This document shows, in pieces, positions 25,319 to 34,383 of a stretch of 64,000 bases of DNA. Both the position numbers and the translations under genes were made by a program. How positions within the stretch are numbered: the first letter of the stretch is position 1; every line of letters begins with the position of its first letter. Below the pieces are notes generated by a model, which saw nothing but the letters and a program-made list of their open reading frames with translations, was not told the origin of the DNA and searched no databases. Origin of the DNA: Sungkyunkwania multivorans (GTDB lineage: Bacteria > Bacteroidota > Bacteroidia > Flavobacteriales > Flavobacteriaceae); assembly GCF_042675645.1 (NCBI RefSeq), contig NZ_JBHTJH010000004.1, forward strand, positions 558,001 through 622,000. The letters are read 5' to 3'.

Positions 25319-28300
25319 TTAGGACTGGTCGAGCGCTATCGAAAGCTTTTTTACGATCGGTATTTGTATGGTCACTTGAGTGCCCAAAGGGGTTTCACCC
25401 TCCCTTAGGTCGAGGATATTAAATGAGATCTTCTTTTTGTTCACATCGTTGAAGATGTGTATGCGCTCGTTCATTATATGGGTAGCCCAAGACTTGTGGT
25501 TCTTTCTGTAGCGTTCGTTGATCTTAGCAGCGGCTTCACGCCCAATCCCATTGTCGATGATATTGCCATGTACCATGCCATCTTCCTCATGAAAACCGAT
25601 CCATATGATCCTGTCCTGCTTTTTTGGAGTAAGCCCGTGAACAATAGCATTTTCAATTATTGGCTGAAAGAGCATGCACGGGATCATCAGGTCACCGACA
25701 TCCATTTTTTTGTCTACCTCAAAAATAACCTCCAATTCATCATTAAGTCGCAGTTTCTCTAATTCTAGATAGGATTTTAGATAGGTGATCTCGTCCCTCA
25801 GTAAAATAAATTCAGAATTGCTCATGTCGAGCGTTAAACGCAATAGTTTAGAGAAGGCAGCAAAGTATCTATTGGCTTCCTTCTCGCCTTTGAGCAACAT
25901 TACACTTTGCATGCCATTTAGGGCATTAAATATGAAATGAGGATTCATCTGTGCTCTAAGCGCCTTGGCCTCTAACTGGGCTATTTTGTTTTGGTGCTTG
26001 AATCGCATCCTCATTTGCTTGCGCTTGTAGTAATTCCAAAAGTAGATGGCTCCTAGAAAGAGAAAAATACACAAAACGATGAACCAGGTCTTTTTGTAAA
26101 AGATCTGATAGGCTCGGATCTTGTAATTGAGCATATTGGTCGGATTTCCTAATGAAGAAAATCCACGCACCTGAAGCAGATAATCCCCCGGGGGAACGCC
26201 AAATAGTCTGACAGTATTGTAACTACCAAGATCCACCCATCCCTCGGTGAGGCCATCGATCTTGTATTGATAGCTGTTTTTCTCAGGATTGAAGATGTCA
26301 TTGATCAAAAAGCGTAGTGTCGCATAGTTCTTGTTATAGGGCATGGTCAATTCTTTGACACTTGCAAGATCGTATTTGAAATTTTTATTTTGCTTGGTTA
26401 CTTGATCATAGATCTCAAGATTGGTAAGGATAATATTCGATGGCTTGGCACGTTGGGAAATCGTTTTCGGATCAAACCTTACAATCCCATTAAGTCCTCC
26501 GAAATACATTTGGCCATCCTTGGTTTTGTAAGCAGACCGGTTGTTGAATTCATTATTTGGCAGTCCATCATTAGTGTAAAAATCTTGGATTCTTCCGTTG
26601 TATTTGTGTAATCTCACCAATCCGTTGTAGGTCCCGAACCATATATGATCTCCCTCTTCTAAAACGCCCGTAATATTGTCGTTTTTTAGTCCGTTTTCGA
26701 TGGTGTACTTTTTGATCTTAAAGGTGATGGGATGTATGCTATGCAATCCTTGCTCCGTACCTACCCATATATGTTGATCACGATCTTTATATAGTACCTT
26801 TATATTATTATCCTTAAGCTGATATTCACTAGATTCCGTGCTAAAATGCGTTACGGCGTTGGTGGTAAGATTCTTTCTGAAAAGCCCATTTTTCAAGGTG
26901 CCTACCCAAAGGATATTTTTGGACCTATCTAGGAAGAGCTTGAAAATGGGAATTCCAATGAGATCATATTGCCCATTCAACCAGCTCACCTCTGTGAACT
27001 CTTTGGTCTTTAAATTGTAGTTATGTAAACCAAGCTCTCCGGCAATGAGTAAATTATCACTGTCGAGTTGTACAATATCGAAATAGTTGATATCCTCGAA
27101 GCGTGGCAGACCTGTAAAACCTATTTCCTCGTAGGTATTGGTCTTTAAGTCGATCTTTATAATTGAATGATAATATCCATAGGCCCATATCGTGTCATCG
27201 TTTTGCATGTAAAAATTATACACCCAGGCGTTATTCAGCGGCTTTCCGCTGTTTTTTTCAGTAATCCTTAAATGTTTGAATTGATCATCGCCTTTTTTAA
27301 GCTTGAAAAAGCCCGCATAGGTGTAGATGTAAAGGTCTCCAGCTGAATTCTCGGAAAACCCGCGACAGCTGATGTTGTTGGAAAGAGCGAACTCTTTGGG
27401 GTCGTCCAGATACTTTATGAACCCAGGGTTGGTATAACGTATTTTGGTAATACCACTTTCTGAAGAAGCTAAAATAACACCACTGGGATCTACGACAACA
27501 TCGAAAATATAAAAAGGAAGGTCTACCTTATCTTTTTGTACCATCTTAAAGTCGCCGTTCACTTCTATAATATGTACACCTTTGATGATCTTATTATCTA
27601 TGAGAAAGAGTCCAATGCCCTCTCTATAACGAATGCTGTTAGAATCGGGTATGATCTTGGTAGTGCGACAAGGTAATTCGATGATCTGTTTGTCTATAGA
27701 AGGGACGTAAGTAAATCTATATATGCTGTTGTCATATTCGTACGAACCTGATGTATCTTTTGGAAAAAACTCGCCATTATCACTCAAAATGCTTTCTTCA
27801 TGTCGATCAAATGTTCTTCCATCCTCTAAATCCCATAACAAATCACTTGCACCATTTTTAAAAGAGTACCATCGATTGTCTTGCCTTAAGATAATGGTGC
27901 CATCATCAAGGATGTCATTTATGACAATACCATTTTTCGGGGAAAGGGAAACATTATCTTTCTCTGGGATTTCCGTGACTTCAAAAAGCGAAAGCTCGTC
28001 ATATGCGTCATAACGAGCAATATAGTTGGTATAGGTCCCAATCCAAATATTCCCTTCGCTATCCTCCTTGAGAGAGGAAAAGATGATCTTTTTCCTGCTA
28101 TTCGGGTAGACACTAGATAGTGGTTTGGTCTTGCCAGTATTAAGGTTGATGATAAATGTTCCTTGATTAGACGACAAAAAAACTCGACCATCCTTCGTCT
28201 TTAAGAAATCTGTAGCTGTTAAAATAGGTTCTTGCTTATCAGGATAGTCTATAGGAAAGAGTATATGTTCCTCTGGAGTTTCTCTAACAAACCCATCATA

Positions 28301-28504
28301 GGTAGTATACCATAAAAATCCTTCATCGTCTAAGAATAGCTTCTTATAGAAAGAATTGCTCTGCCCATTATTGTTAACGGGAACATTCTTTATATCATGT
28401 GGTTGGCCAAGACCAATTTGCAAAGAAAGGAATGTAAAAAATAACGACAGCATGGATAACTTTATCGTGATATTTCTATTAAAAGTTTGGTTGTAGGCAC
28501 CCAT
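25319..28504 (-). CDS. Two-component sensor histidine kinase with beta-propeller sensor (Reg_prop/Y_Y_Y type)
   Basis: The 1061-residue protein has a signal/anchor segment (about 14-33), a large periplasmic region of two seven-bladed propellers with repeats of the form DxxGxLWIGT (EGNIWIGT, NILWVGT, DQHIWVGT, DHIWFGT), a Y_Y_Y domain (about 740-800), one membrane helix (about 806-826) and a cytoplasmic LytS-type kinase with the phospho-acceptor His in QMNPHFIFNAL (about 856) and the ATPase box DNGIGREAA. Unlike hybrid two-component proteins of Bacteroides it lacks a fused receiver and AraC domain; the separate LytTR regulator serves instead. The ligand is unknown. Confidence 0.93.
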   Translation of the reverse strand: MGAYNQTFNRNITIKLSMLSLFFTFLSLQIGLGQPHDIKNVPVNNNGQSNSFYKKLFLDDEGFLWYTTYDGFVRETPEEHILFPIDYPDKQEPILTATDFLKTKDGRVFLSSNQGTFIINLNTGKTKPLSSVYPNSRKKIIFSSLKEDSEGNIWIGTYTNYIARYDAYDELSLFEVTEIPEKDNVSLSPKNGIVINDILDDGTIILRQDNRWYSFKNGASDLLWDLEDGRTFDRHEESILSDNGEFFPKDTSGSYEYDNSIYRFTYVPSIDKQIIELPCRTTKIIPDSNSIRYREGIGLFLIDNKIIKGVHIIEVNGDFKMVQKDKVDLPFYIFDVVVDPSGVILASSESGITKIRYTNPGFIKYLDDPKEFALSNNISCRGFSENSAGDLYIYTYAGFFKLKKGDDQFKHLRITEKNSGKPLNNAWVYNFYMQNDDTIWAYGYYHSIIKIDLKTNTYEEIGFTGLPRFEDINYFDIVQLDSDNLLIAGELGLHNYNLKTKEFTEVSWLNGQYDLIGIPIFKLFLDRSKNILWVGTLKNGLFRKNLTTNAVTHFSTESSEYQLKDNNIKVLYKDRDQHIWVGTEQGLHSIHPITFKIKKYTIENGLKNDNITGVLEEGDHIWFGTYNGLVRLHKYNGRIQDFYTNDGLPNNEFNNRSAYKTKDGQMYFGGLNGIVRFDPKTISQRAKPSNIILTNLEIYDQVTKQNKNFKYDLASVKELTMPYNKNYATLRFLINDIFNPEKNSYQYKIDGLTEGWVDLGSYNTVRLFGVPPGDYLLQVRGFSSLGNPTNMLNYKIRAYQIFYKKTWFIVLCIFLFLGAIYFWNYYKRKQMRMRFKHQNKIAQLEAKALRAQMNPHFIFNALNGMQSVMLLKGEKEANRYFAAFSKLLRLTLDMSNSEFILLRDEITYLKSYLELEKLRLNDELEVIFEVDKKMDVGDLMIPCMLFQPIIENAIVHGLTPKKQDRIIWIGFHEEDGMVHGNIIDNGIGREAAAKINERYRKNHKSWATHIMNERIHIFNDVNKKKISFNILDLREGETPLGTQVTIQIPIVKKLSIALDQS

Positions 28505-28731
28505 GCATTGCTTAATTGTATTTTAAATATATACAAATTAATGACATTTGCATGGTTGCACTGTCCAAGACTAAAAATGGTAGGGCCTTCCACTTTACAT
28601 CTAAAAACAACTAGGAAGATCGGAATACTTTTCATGATATGTTAATCCCGTGTAATAAGTGGGGCATTTACGTACATGAACGGTTAAGATAATTTTTGTA
28701 ACGGTGTGATTTTCAAATGCTTTTAAAAGCA

Positions 28732-28757
28732 AAAAGCGAGCCCGAAGACTCGCTTTT
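28732..28757. terminator. Terminator-like hairpin
   Basis: AAAAGCGAG, 8-base loop, CTCGCTTTT. It lies between divergently placed transcripts, so the direction in which it works is unclear. Confidence 0.6.
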
Positions 28758-28818
28758 GCCATTAATCAACACTATAACTTTTGAAACCAACCAAAACCAG
28801 CTATAGCTTGAAAAATAC

Positions 28819-28855
28819 AATCATAACTTCAAAACCAACCAATAGAGTTATGATT
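28819..28855 (+). repeat. Perfect 10-base inverted repeat with AACCAACCAA in the loop
   Basis: AATCATAACT and AGTTATGATT flank a 17-base loop that contains AACCAACCAA. Further copies of this loop word lie just before (about 28785) and just after (about 28856). As RNA it would present the repeat in a hairpin loop. Confidence 0.7.
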
Positions 28856-29066
28856 CAACCAACCAATAAAAACATCAAACATGAAAATCTTTTCTTTCTG
28901 CATGGTCAACAACCTCTTGTCGACCAATTGTGATACAAATATCTGACGAAAGGAGGTTATGGCAAAGGCCTATGTAATAAACGGCTTAGATGCTGAATAA
29001 GTGGAACTTATTGTATAAACGATGTATTTTTCATCCTTTCAGAGCACTGAATCTTTGTTGAAAACA

Positions 29067-29090
29067 AACAGACTCCTTTTGGAGTCTGTT
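29067..29090. terminator. Terminator-like hairpin downstream of the DUF5916 gene
   Basis: AACAGACTCC, loop TTTT, GGAGTCTGTT with T-rich sequence on both strands. It could end the DUF5916 transcript (about 190 bases downstream) or a rightward transcript from the repeat region. Confidence 0.7.
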
Positions 29091-29281
29091 TTATGTGACT
29101 AGTGATTCCCCTAAAATTTAAATCCTAGTCTTTGTTATGAATGCGGCCTTGGCCGCTACTTTGGATACTCTTTAAAAACAAATGTCACAGACTGGACGCA
29201 CAGTTTAAAGCTAGCTGTTATAAACGGGCGATATAGATAATAAGTGGGAATCTAGAAAAAAGGAAGTATTTCTAAGAATAT

Positions 29282-31714
29282 TTACCCTTTAAAGCTATTT
29301 TTCAAATTATTTACGTCGATAAAATACACGATACGCAAAGAGAGGGTATGTTGCGTGGGATTGTCAAAAAGTTTTCCGAGGCTTCCGATATAATTCTCGG
29401 TCGAGGGAGCCTCGTCATTAAAGGCTTGATTGCGATAAAGCAAAATGGCTTCACTTCCAGGCGAAAATCTCCATCTAAAACTAAGGTCTAAATTCCATAT
29501 ATTGAAATTTCGATTGGGATCGTTGGCGGCAATGTCATAGGGCGTTTCCGTGCGTGTTCCATCGTCATTCAAAAGGTAAAATACCTCATCCTTGTAATTC
29601 GCCGTGCTCCAAAAATTTCTAAATCTAAGGTCAATGGCCTTGTAAGAGTCGAAATTATAGCTAGCTTGTAATGAGTTTTCGATTCGGCGGACCTCTCTTC
29701 TCCCAAGAAACACATCTGTACCGTCATCATCGATATAACCAAAATTATTGTATTGGTTGAAGAGCTCGGTTCTCCAGATAAGCAAAAATTTATCCGAAAA
29801 GCGATATCTAGGTGACAATTCTAGAAAGATATGCGACTGCTGCTCATCACCAACAGATGCTTCATTGAACCAGTTGCGCCCTGCTATGGTCGCATCATAA
29901 GCGAACTTTTTCCGATAGTCTGAGGATACCCATAATGCGCCACCTATATTCGGGAGAAAAGTGACAAAACGGCCTGCTACACGTGGTTCAAAATAGTCTT
30001 GCGATTTAGAGTTGTAGTTCACGTTTCCCCCAAATGCAAAACGCTCTTTAGTGACGAAAAAAGAACTCAGCCTATACGAGTTTTCGGTTTGCACACTAGG
30101 TTTGTAGAGTCTTCGGTGCGCCACTCTAAAATCTATTCGATATTTGTTGAATCTTTTGGTAGGCTCGAAGATCTCATAGGAAGCTTCGCCAATAACATTG
30201 TTAAAATTATTTCGAAAGTTAAGGCCAAGGTCATTTGCGTCGTAGGTGTCGTTCGCGAAATAATTCGCAATACCATACCTAAAATTACCTTTGGTCCTTC
30301 GAACTTCAAAGTTGGTTCTAAGACCTGTGGTGGTCACGCCATTTTCGACCACATTGCTCACACGGGCACCACCCTCAAAATTCCACGAATTCGCCTTATT
30401 GGAAACATCATACAAGAATCCTGTTACATTGGCATCCCTAAAGCTACCATCCCTTGTAACATTGGTGTTGATAAGGGTCACCGAGGAGTTCTTGTTGAAC
30501 AATTGATCCACCACAAAAATGTTATAATTGGCTAAGGGTTCTACAAGTACATTTCTTACCTCATCTGTATCTAAGTTTCTAATTCTCGCTTCGGTGCGTT
30601 CTGTGACCGCATTAAAGAATCCTACCCCTAGATTTCCCTTGGTCCTTCCAGAGATCTTCAAAGCATTCAATAGCCCGACTTTTGAAGGTTCTTCTATGAT
30701 CTCTTCATTATCGGCTACTGTACCGATATCACCACTGGGGGCCCCGCCGACCCTTCGACTAAAAAAAAGTCCACCTTTATTAAAAAGATCGGTTCCCTCG
30801 GTAAAAAATGCTCTGTTCTCATCAAAGACCTGCTCAAAAGGTCCAAGGTTGAGCTGTACCTCGTCAAAAGCCGCTTGGCCAAAATCAGGTATTAGAGTTG
30901 CATCTAGCGTAAAGGCATCACTCAATCCATATTTGATATCCATACCTGCGGTGAGGTTGGTGGTCGTCTCGTTGTCAAAATGCTGTACGAGACCTTGGGC
31001 GAAAGGATATAACGTAAGCCGAAGCGGAGGGTCGATATTTCGTATGCCTTCAACAAGACCATTATATTGCGATTCTAATCCAACTGAACGGTCTATTTGA
31101 TTCCAAACATAGGTTTCGTTCAGATGGGTGATGCGACGTCTAAAATTGGCACTCCAGTTTTGCTCTTCGGCTTGTGGGAAACGCAGCGCGTTGTAGGGAA
31201 TCTTAAACTCTGCATACCAGCCTTTCTCATCGAAGGACACATTGCATTGCCAAACGACATTATAACTAAAGTCAAAATTGTTTCCAGAGACGATAGCGTC
31301 GCCAATGGTGCCAGCACTGGTCACTAAAAAATGTACTTCATTGATGCCGTCATTATAGGTGTTTAAAGCGAAGGAGAAATGGTCGGCTTGTACAAAGATG
31401 TCATCTCGTTGACTAAACTGCCGCTGTACCTTGGACGGCTCGTTGTCAAACATATAGGCCGCCAAATATACCGCCTTGTCGTCATAGGCCATTTTTACCT
31501 CGGTACGGTGTGTTTCACGTTCCACGCCTTCATTCGCTGGCTCCAGCATGAAGAAGTTCTTGGCGGGTTGTATGTTTTTCCAAACATTATCGTCTAAAAC
31601 TCCGTCTATTTTAGGGGAAGTGTCAATTCTAGTAGCCGAGATCACCTTCTTTTCTTGGGAATACGTCCCAAACGTGATAATTAAAGAAGAACAAAATAAA
31701 ATGAACTTGGACAT
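29282..31714 (-). CDS. DUF5916 outer-membrane protein with CBM9-like front domain
   Basis: The 810-residue protein has a signal peptide (MSKFILFCSSLIITFGTYSQ), an N-terminal carbohydrate-binding-family-9-like domain (about 25-215, starting ATRIDTSPKIDGVLDDNVW and containing RFPQAEEQNWSANFRR) and a long C-terminal DUF5916 beta-barrel-like region with FFTEGTDLF. The family is common in marine Bacteroidota and is thought to reside in the outer membrane; its role is unproven. It is a single gene facing msrA in divergent orientation. Confidence 0.88.
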   Translation of the reverse strand: MSKFILFCSSLIITFGTYSQEKKVISATRIDTSPKIDGVLDDNVWKNIQPAKNFFMLEPANEGVERETHRTEVKMAYDDKAVYLAAYMFDNEPSKVQRQFSQRDDIFVQADHFSFALNTYNDGINEVHFLVTSAGTIGDAIVSGNNFDFSYNVVWQCNVSFDEKGWYAEFKIPYNALRFPQAEEQNWSANFRRRITHLNETYVWNQIDRSVGLESQYNGLVEGIRNIDPPLRLTLYPFAQGLVQHFDNETTTNLTAGMDIKYGLSDAFTLDATLIPDFGQAAFDEVQLNLGPFEQVFDENRAFFTEGTDLFNKGGLFFSRRVGGAPSGDIGTVADNEEIIEEPSKVGLLNALKISGRTKGNLGVGFFNAVTERTEARIRNLDTDEVRNVLVEPLANYNIFVVDQLFNKNSSVTLINTNVTRDGSFRDANVTGFLYDVSNKANSWNFEGGARVSNVVENGVTTTGLRTNFEVRRTKGNFRYGIANYFANDTYDANDLGLNFRNNFNNVIGEASYEIFEPTKRFNKYRIDFRVAHRRLYKPSVQTENSYRLSSFFVTKERFAFGGNVNYNSKSQDYFEPRVAGRFVTFLPNIGGALWVSSDYRKKFAYDATIAGRNWFNEASVGDEQQSHIFLELSPRYRFSDKFLLIWRTELFNQYNNFGYIDDDGTDVFLGRREVRRIENSLQASYNFDSYKAIDLRFRNFWSTANYKDEVFYLLNDDGTRTETPYDIAANDPNRNFNIWNLDLSFRWRFSPGSEAILLYRNQAFNDEAPSTENYIGSLGKLFDNPTQHTLSLRIVYFIDVNNLKNSFKG

Positions 31715-31878
31715 TGTAGAAGGTTAGCGTGAAATTCGCTACAATGATACTATAAATCTTGTGAGAGAAATGTAAAGGAATTCCCAAATATACGTTAAAA
31801 AGGAATTAATTTGTTTAATCATTTTATAAATTAGCTAAACAAATATTTTTTATTAATATAGAACTAAAAAACATAGAT

Positions 31879-32445
31879 ATGAGTATTAAGAATATAGAGA
31901 TAGCAACATTCGCTGGCGGATGCTTCTGGTGTACCGAGGCTGTTTTCGATAGGATCAATGGTGTTGAGAAGGTGGTATCGGGTTACACTGGTGGAACTAT
32001 AAAGAATCCAGCCTATCGAGAAATTTGTACAGGAAAGACCGGGCATGCAGAAGGGGTGCAGATCACTTTTGATCGCGACATCATTACATACGAAGAGTTA
32101 CTGGAGATCTTCTTTGCGACACACGATCCCACTACCTTAAATCGACAAGGTAATGACAAAGGAACGCAATACCGATCTGCTATCTTTTACGCCAATGAGG
32201 ATCAGAAGAAAAAAGCGGAAGATTTCATTGCATATTTAGAAAGAAGGGCCATCTTTGAGAATCCAATAGTGACTGAAGTTGCTGAATTGGAAACTTTCTA
32301 TGAGGCAGAGGATTATCATCAGAATTATTATGAGATACATAATCAGCAGCCATATTGCCAAGTGATCATTAATCCAAAACTTCAGAAACTAAAGAGAAAT
32401 TATCAGCATAAATTAAAAAAACAACGACTAGCTAATGCCGTATAA
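31879..32445 (+). CDS. msrA: Peptide-methionine (S)-S-oxide reductase
   Basis: The 188-residue enzyme repairs oxidised methionine. The active-site motif GGCFWC (catalytic Cys15) is near the N-terminus, followed by GHAEGVQI and YHQNYYEIH, all MsrA hallmarks. No signal peptide precedes it, so it is cytoplasmic. The 3' end overlaps the folE start by 11 bases, showing coupling of the two genes. The start is the ATG at 31879. Confidence 0.96.
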   Translation: MSIKNIEIATFAGGCFWCTEAVFDRINGVEKVVSGYTGGTIKNPAYREICTGKTGHAEGVQITFDRDIITYEELLEIFFATHDPTTLNRQGNDKGTQYRSAIFYANEDQKKKAEDFIAYLERRAIFENPIVTEVAELETFYEAEDYHQNYYEIHNQQPYCQVIINPKLQKLKRNYQHKLKKQRLANAV

Positions 32446-33031
32446 GTCATTTGAAGAGTACAACATCAAAGTTACCGATGATGTAAAGGACCGATATAAG
32501 AGTATCATTGCAGAAATTGGGGAAGACACGAAACGCGAGGGCTTATTAAAAACTCCTGAGCGTGCTGCCAAGGCCATGCAATTTTTAACGCAAGGCTATT
32601 ATCAGGATGCTTCCGAAATTTTAAAAAGTGCGATGTTCAAAGAGTCATACAATGAGATGGTCATCGTTAAGGACATCGAACTATATTCGCTTTGCGAACA
32701 TCATATTTTACCTTTTTTCGGAAAGGCGCATATCGCCTATATTCCAAATGGATATATTGTAGGTTTGAGCAAGTTACCTCGTATCGTAGATGTGTTTGCC
32801 AGGCGATTGCAGGTGCAAGAACGTCTTACCGAGCAGATCCTTGATTGTATAAACGATACCTTAAAACCTCAAGGGGTTGCTGTGGTTATCGAAGCCAGTC
32901 ATATGTGTATGATGATGCGTGGAGTGCAAAAACAAAATTCGGTGACTACGACCTCCGGTTTTAGAGGAGCTTTTGAGAAGCAAGAGACCAGAAACGAATT
33001 CCTGAAGTTGATCAGTAGTGATTTTTCTTAA
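32435..33031 (+). CDS. folE: GTP cyclohydrolase I
   Basis: The 198-residue enzyme makes dihydroneopterin triphosphate from GTP, the first step of folate synthesis. Zinc-ligand and active-site motifs are present: YSLCEHHILPFFGKAHIAYIP, GLSKLPRIV and EASHMCMMMRGVQK. It starts inside the end of msrA in another frame. Its transcript ends in an inverted repeat at 33065-33105. Confidence 0.97.
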   Translation: MPYKSFEEYNIKVTDDVKDRYKSIIAEIGEDTKREGLLKTPERAAKAMQFLTQGYYQDASEILKSAMFKESYNEMVIVKDIELYSLCEHHILPFFGKAHIAYIPNGYIVGLSKLPRIVDVFARRLQVQERLTEQILDCINDTLKPQGVAVVIEASHMCMMMRGVQKQNSVTTTSGFRGAFEKQETRNEFLKLISSDFS

Positions 33032-33064
33032 AATTTTAAGATAATCGTATTTTATATATATATT

Positions 33065-33105
33065 AAAATGCCTTAAATTTGTAATTCACAATTTTAAGGC
33101 ATTTT
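33065..33105 (+). terminator. Terminator of msrA-folE overlapping the next promoter
   Basis: AAAATGCCTTAAA and TTTAAGGCATTTT form a 13-base perfect stem with a 15-base loop. The left arm contains the first part of a perfect -7 box of the downstream gene. Confidence 0.75.
33074..33081 (+). promoter_or_regulatory. -7 box of the small basic protein gene
   Basis: TAAATTTG matches TAnnTTTG exactly and lies 27 bases before the ATG at 33109. It is embedded in the folE terminator hairpin. Confidence 0.5.
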
Positions 33106-33108
33106 ATT

Positions 33109-33390
33109 ATGAAATACGTAATATTCACTTTATCCTTATTCTTTTGTGTATTGTCTTATGGACAGCAAACTCAATTGACAGGTCCTAAATTCAAAAAGGC
33201 CAAGATCTCTGAGCGATATCCTGCAAAGGGGAAGGTGGTTCTTCAATCTAATAAAGAGAAGTTACAAGGTCCAGCGGCCAAGAATAAGAAGCCAATGGCT
33301 CTTAAAGATCAGAAGACACAACCGATTGCTTTTAAAAAGAGAACACCTGTTTATGGTCCAAAGGCCAAGAATAGGAAGCCTTGGCAATAG
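33109..33390 (+). CDS. Small basic exported protein with G-P-K repeats
   Basis: The 93-residue protein has a signal peptide (cleavage after VLSYGQ) and a very basic mature part of about 73 residues. A short motif occurs three times: LTGPKFKKAK, LQGPAAKNKKP and VYGPKAKNRKPW. No cysteine remains in the mature part. I do not recognise a family. The composition suggests binding to an acidic partner such as DNA, RNA, LPS or acidic polysaccharide (inference). It has its own promoter-like box. Confidence 0.75.
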   Translation: MKYVIFTLSLFFCVLSYGQQTQLTGPKFKKAKISERYPAKGKVVLQSNKEKLQGPAAKNKKPMALKDQKTQPIAFKKRTPVYGPKAKNRKPWQ

Positions 33391-33445
33391 GACAATTTTT
33401 TGGCACGAAAATGGTTATATTTAGGTCGAACCTAAAATCTTCTTC

Positions 33446-33766
33446 ATGTCAAAAAATAATGATAAGAAATACCAAAAACTGTTATTAAGCCTGGTCATGG
33501 ATGGCTTGGGCGTCCTCACCTCGTCATATGCAGTAATATTGTTGGGCGACTTTGCCGATGTGGTCTGGGCACCTCTAGCAGGCTATGCCATGACCAAGAT
33601 GTACAAAGGGAATGAAGGGAAGATCGCTGGTGCGGTGACCTTTATTGAAGAGGCCATTCCTGGGACCGATCTCGTTCCGACCTTCACTTTGATGTGGATA
33701 TACACCTATGTGATTCAAGGTAAGAAGAAGACCGAGGAGATCATCGATATCGACATCGAGCAATAG
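33446..33766 (+). CDS. Conserved small membrane-associated protein
   Basis: The 106-residue protein has hydrophobic segments at about 12-30 and 38-50 and another at about 78-92, with short acidic ends (IIDIDIEQ). I recall similar small proteins widely in Flavobacteriia without a known role. There is no signal peptide in the strict sense and the first segments probably span the inner membrane. It is separated by only 20 bases from the convergent DUF4287/DUF5655 gene. Confidence 0.7.
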   Translation: MSKNNDKKYQKLLLSLVMDGLGVLTSSYAVILLGDFADVVWAPLAGYAMTKMYKGNEGKIAGAVTFIEEAIPGTDLVPTFTLMWIYTYVIQGKKKTEEIIDIDIEQ

Positions 33767-33786
33767 ATGTTTTCATTTGGCAGCAC

Positions 33787-34329
33787 TTACACCGATTTTT
33801 CATAGGCTTCTTTTAGCCATGAGATAAGTTCGGCATCTATATCTTCTAGCGCTGTGAGTTGCACGCGATGCGAGCACATGGTTCCAAAGGGACCGGAGTT
33901 CCCAAGCCTTTCGGTGGTAGGCTTATCCTTTAATTTTAGCCCGAGGTCGATTCTGGTCTTAGTGGCTGGTTTTATCAGCGCGAATTGCCGCTTTCGAATG
34001 AGGCTCACGCTTGTTTTCTTTGGTGTTTTTATCACATCGCTTCCAAAAGTATCGACGACCGCGATCAATTTTTCGTAAATAGGCCTTAAGTTTTCCTTGC
34101 CATCATATTGATTGGCAATGAGGTCATCTGCTGTATCATGGTCGTCTTTGGAAAGAGATACGATGGTATTGGCGAACCCATGCGTTACACCATGTTCTTG
34201 TTTCAGATATTTAACTGCTTCTCCATGTTTGGCAAACGCCTTCTCGTTCAAGAGTCTTTTCCATTCATCTAATGACTTCCCGGTCTTTTCGGGCATATTG
34301 TCGATCATGGTCTGTAATGCCTTGTCCAT
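33787..34329 (-). CDS. DUF4287-DUF5655 protein
   Basis: The 180-residue soluble protein has an N-terminal DUF4287 segment (about 1-75: MPEKTGKSLDEWKRLL, then AVKYLKQEHGVTHGFANTIV) and a C-terminal DUF5655 segment (about 80-178: IYEKLIAVVDTFGSDV, RKRQFALIKPATKTRIDLGLKLK). DUF5655 resembles domains found in some nucleic-acid-related proteins, but the function is unknown. It lies 54 bases upstream of the stop of the S9 peptidase gene on the same strand and probably belongs to the same transcript. Confidence 0.82.
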   Translation of the reverse strand: MDKALQTMIDNMPEKTGKSLDEWKRLLNEKAFAKHGEAVKYLKQEHGVTHGFANTIVSLSKDDHDTADDLIANQYDGKENLRPIYEKLIAVVDTFGSDVIKTPKKTSVSLIRKRQFALIKPATKTRIDLGLKLKDKPTTERLGNSGPFGTMCSHRVQLTALEDIDAELISWLKEAYEKSV

Positions 34330-34383
34330 AGTGGTTTCTTTTGATTGAAATGCTTTGGTTTTGGTTATACTTCTTGAGAGATA

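Larger units (their letters stand above)
28505..29281. other. Long intergenic region with hairpins and repeats
   Basis: This 777-base gap holds the promoter side of the kinase gene, two terminator-like hairpins (28732-28757 and 29067-29090), a leader-like stretch with three copies of AACCAACCAA (28784-28866), a 10-base perfect inverted repeat, and the palindrome GCGGCCTTGGCCGC (29143-29156). Only tiny frames occur (17 and 13 codons from 28880 and 28959), none convincing. It may encode a small RNA or be the leader of a lost gene. Confidence 0.55.

Noticed and set aside
28880..28933. Seventeen-codon frame after a leader-like sequence
   Set aside because: Too short and without recognisable motif; kept only as part of the intergenic description.
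28959..29000. Thirteen-codon frame (MAKAYVINGLDAE) preceded by GGAGG
   Set aside because: The Shine-Dalgarno-like GGAGG is only two bases from the ATG, the frame is very short, and this phylum hardly uses such sites. Likely chance.
29143..29156. Palindrome GCGGCCTTGGCCGC as an attachment site or operator
   Set aside because: It occurs once, has no flanking repeat or integrase gene, and could be chance or a weak hairpin.
30528..31100. A 190-codon plus-strand frame opposite the DUF5916 gene
   Set aside because: Antisense shadow of a well-supported outer-membrane protein gene; Ser/Pro-rich translation without motifs.
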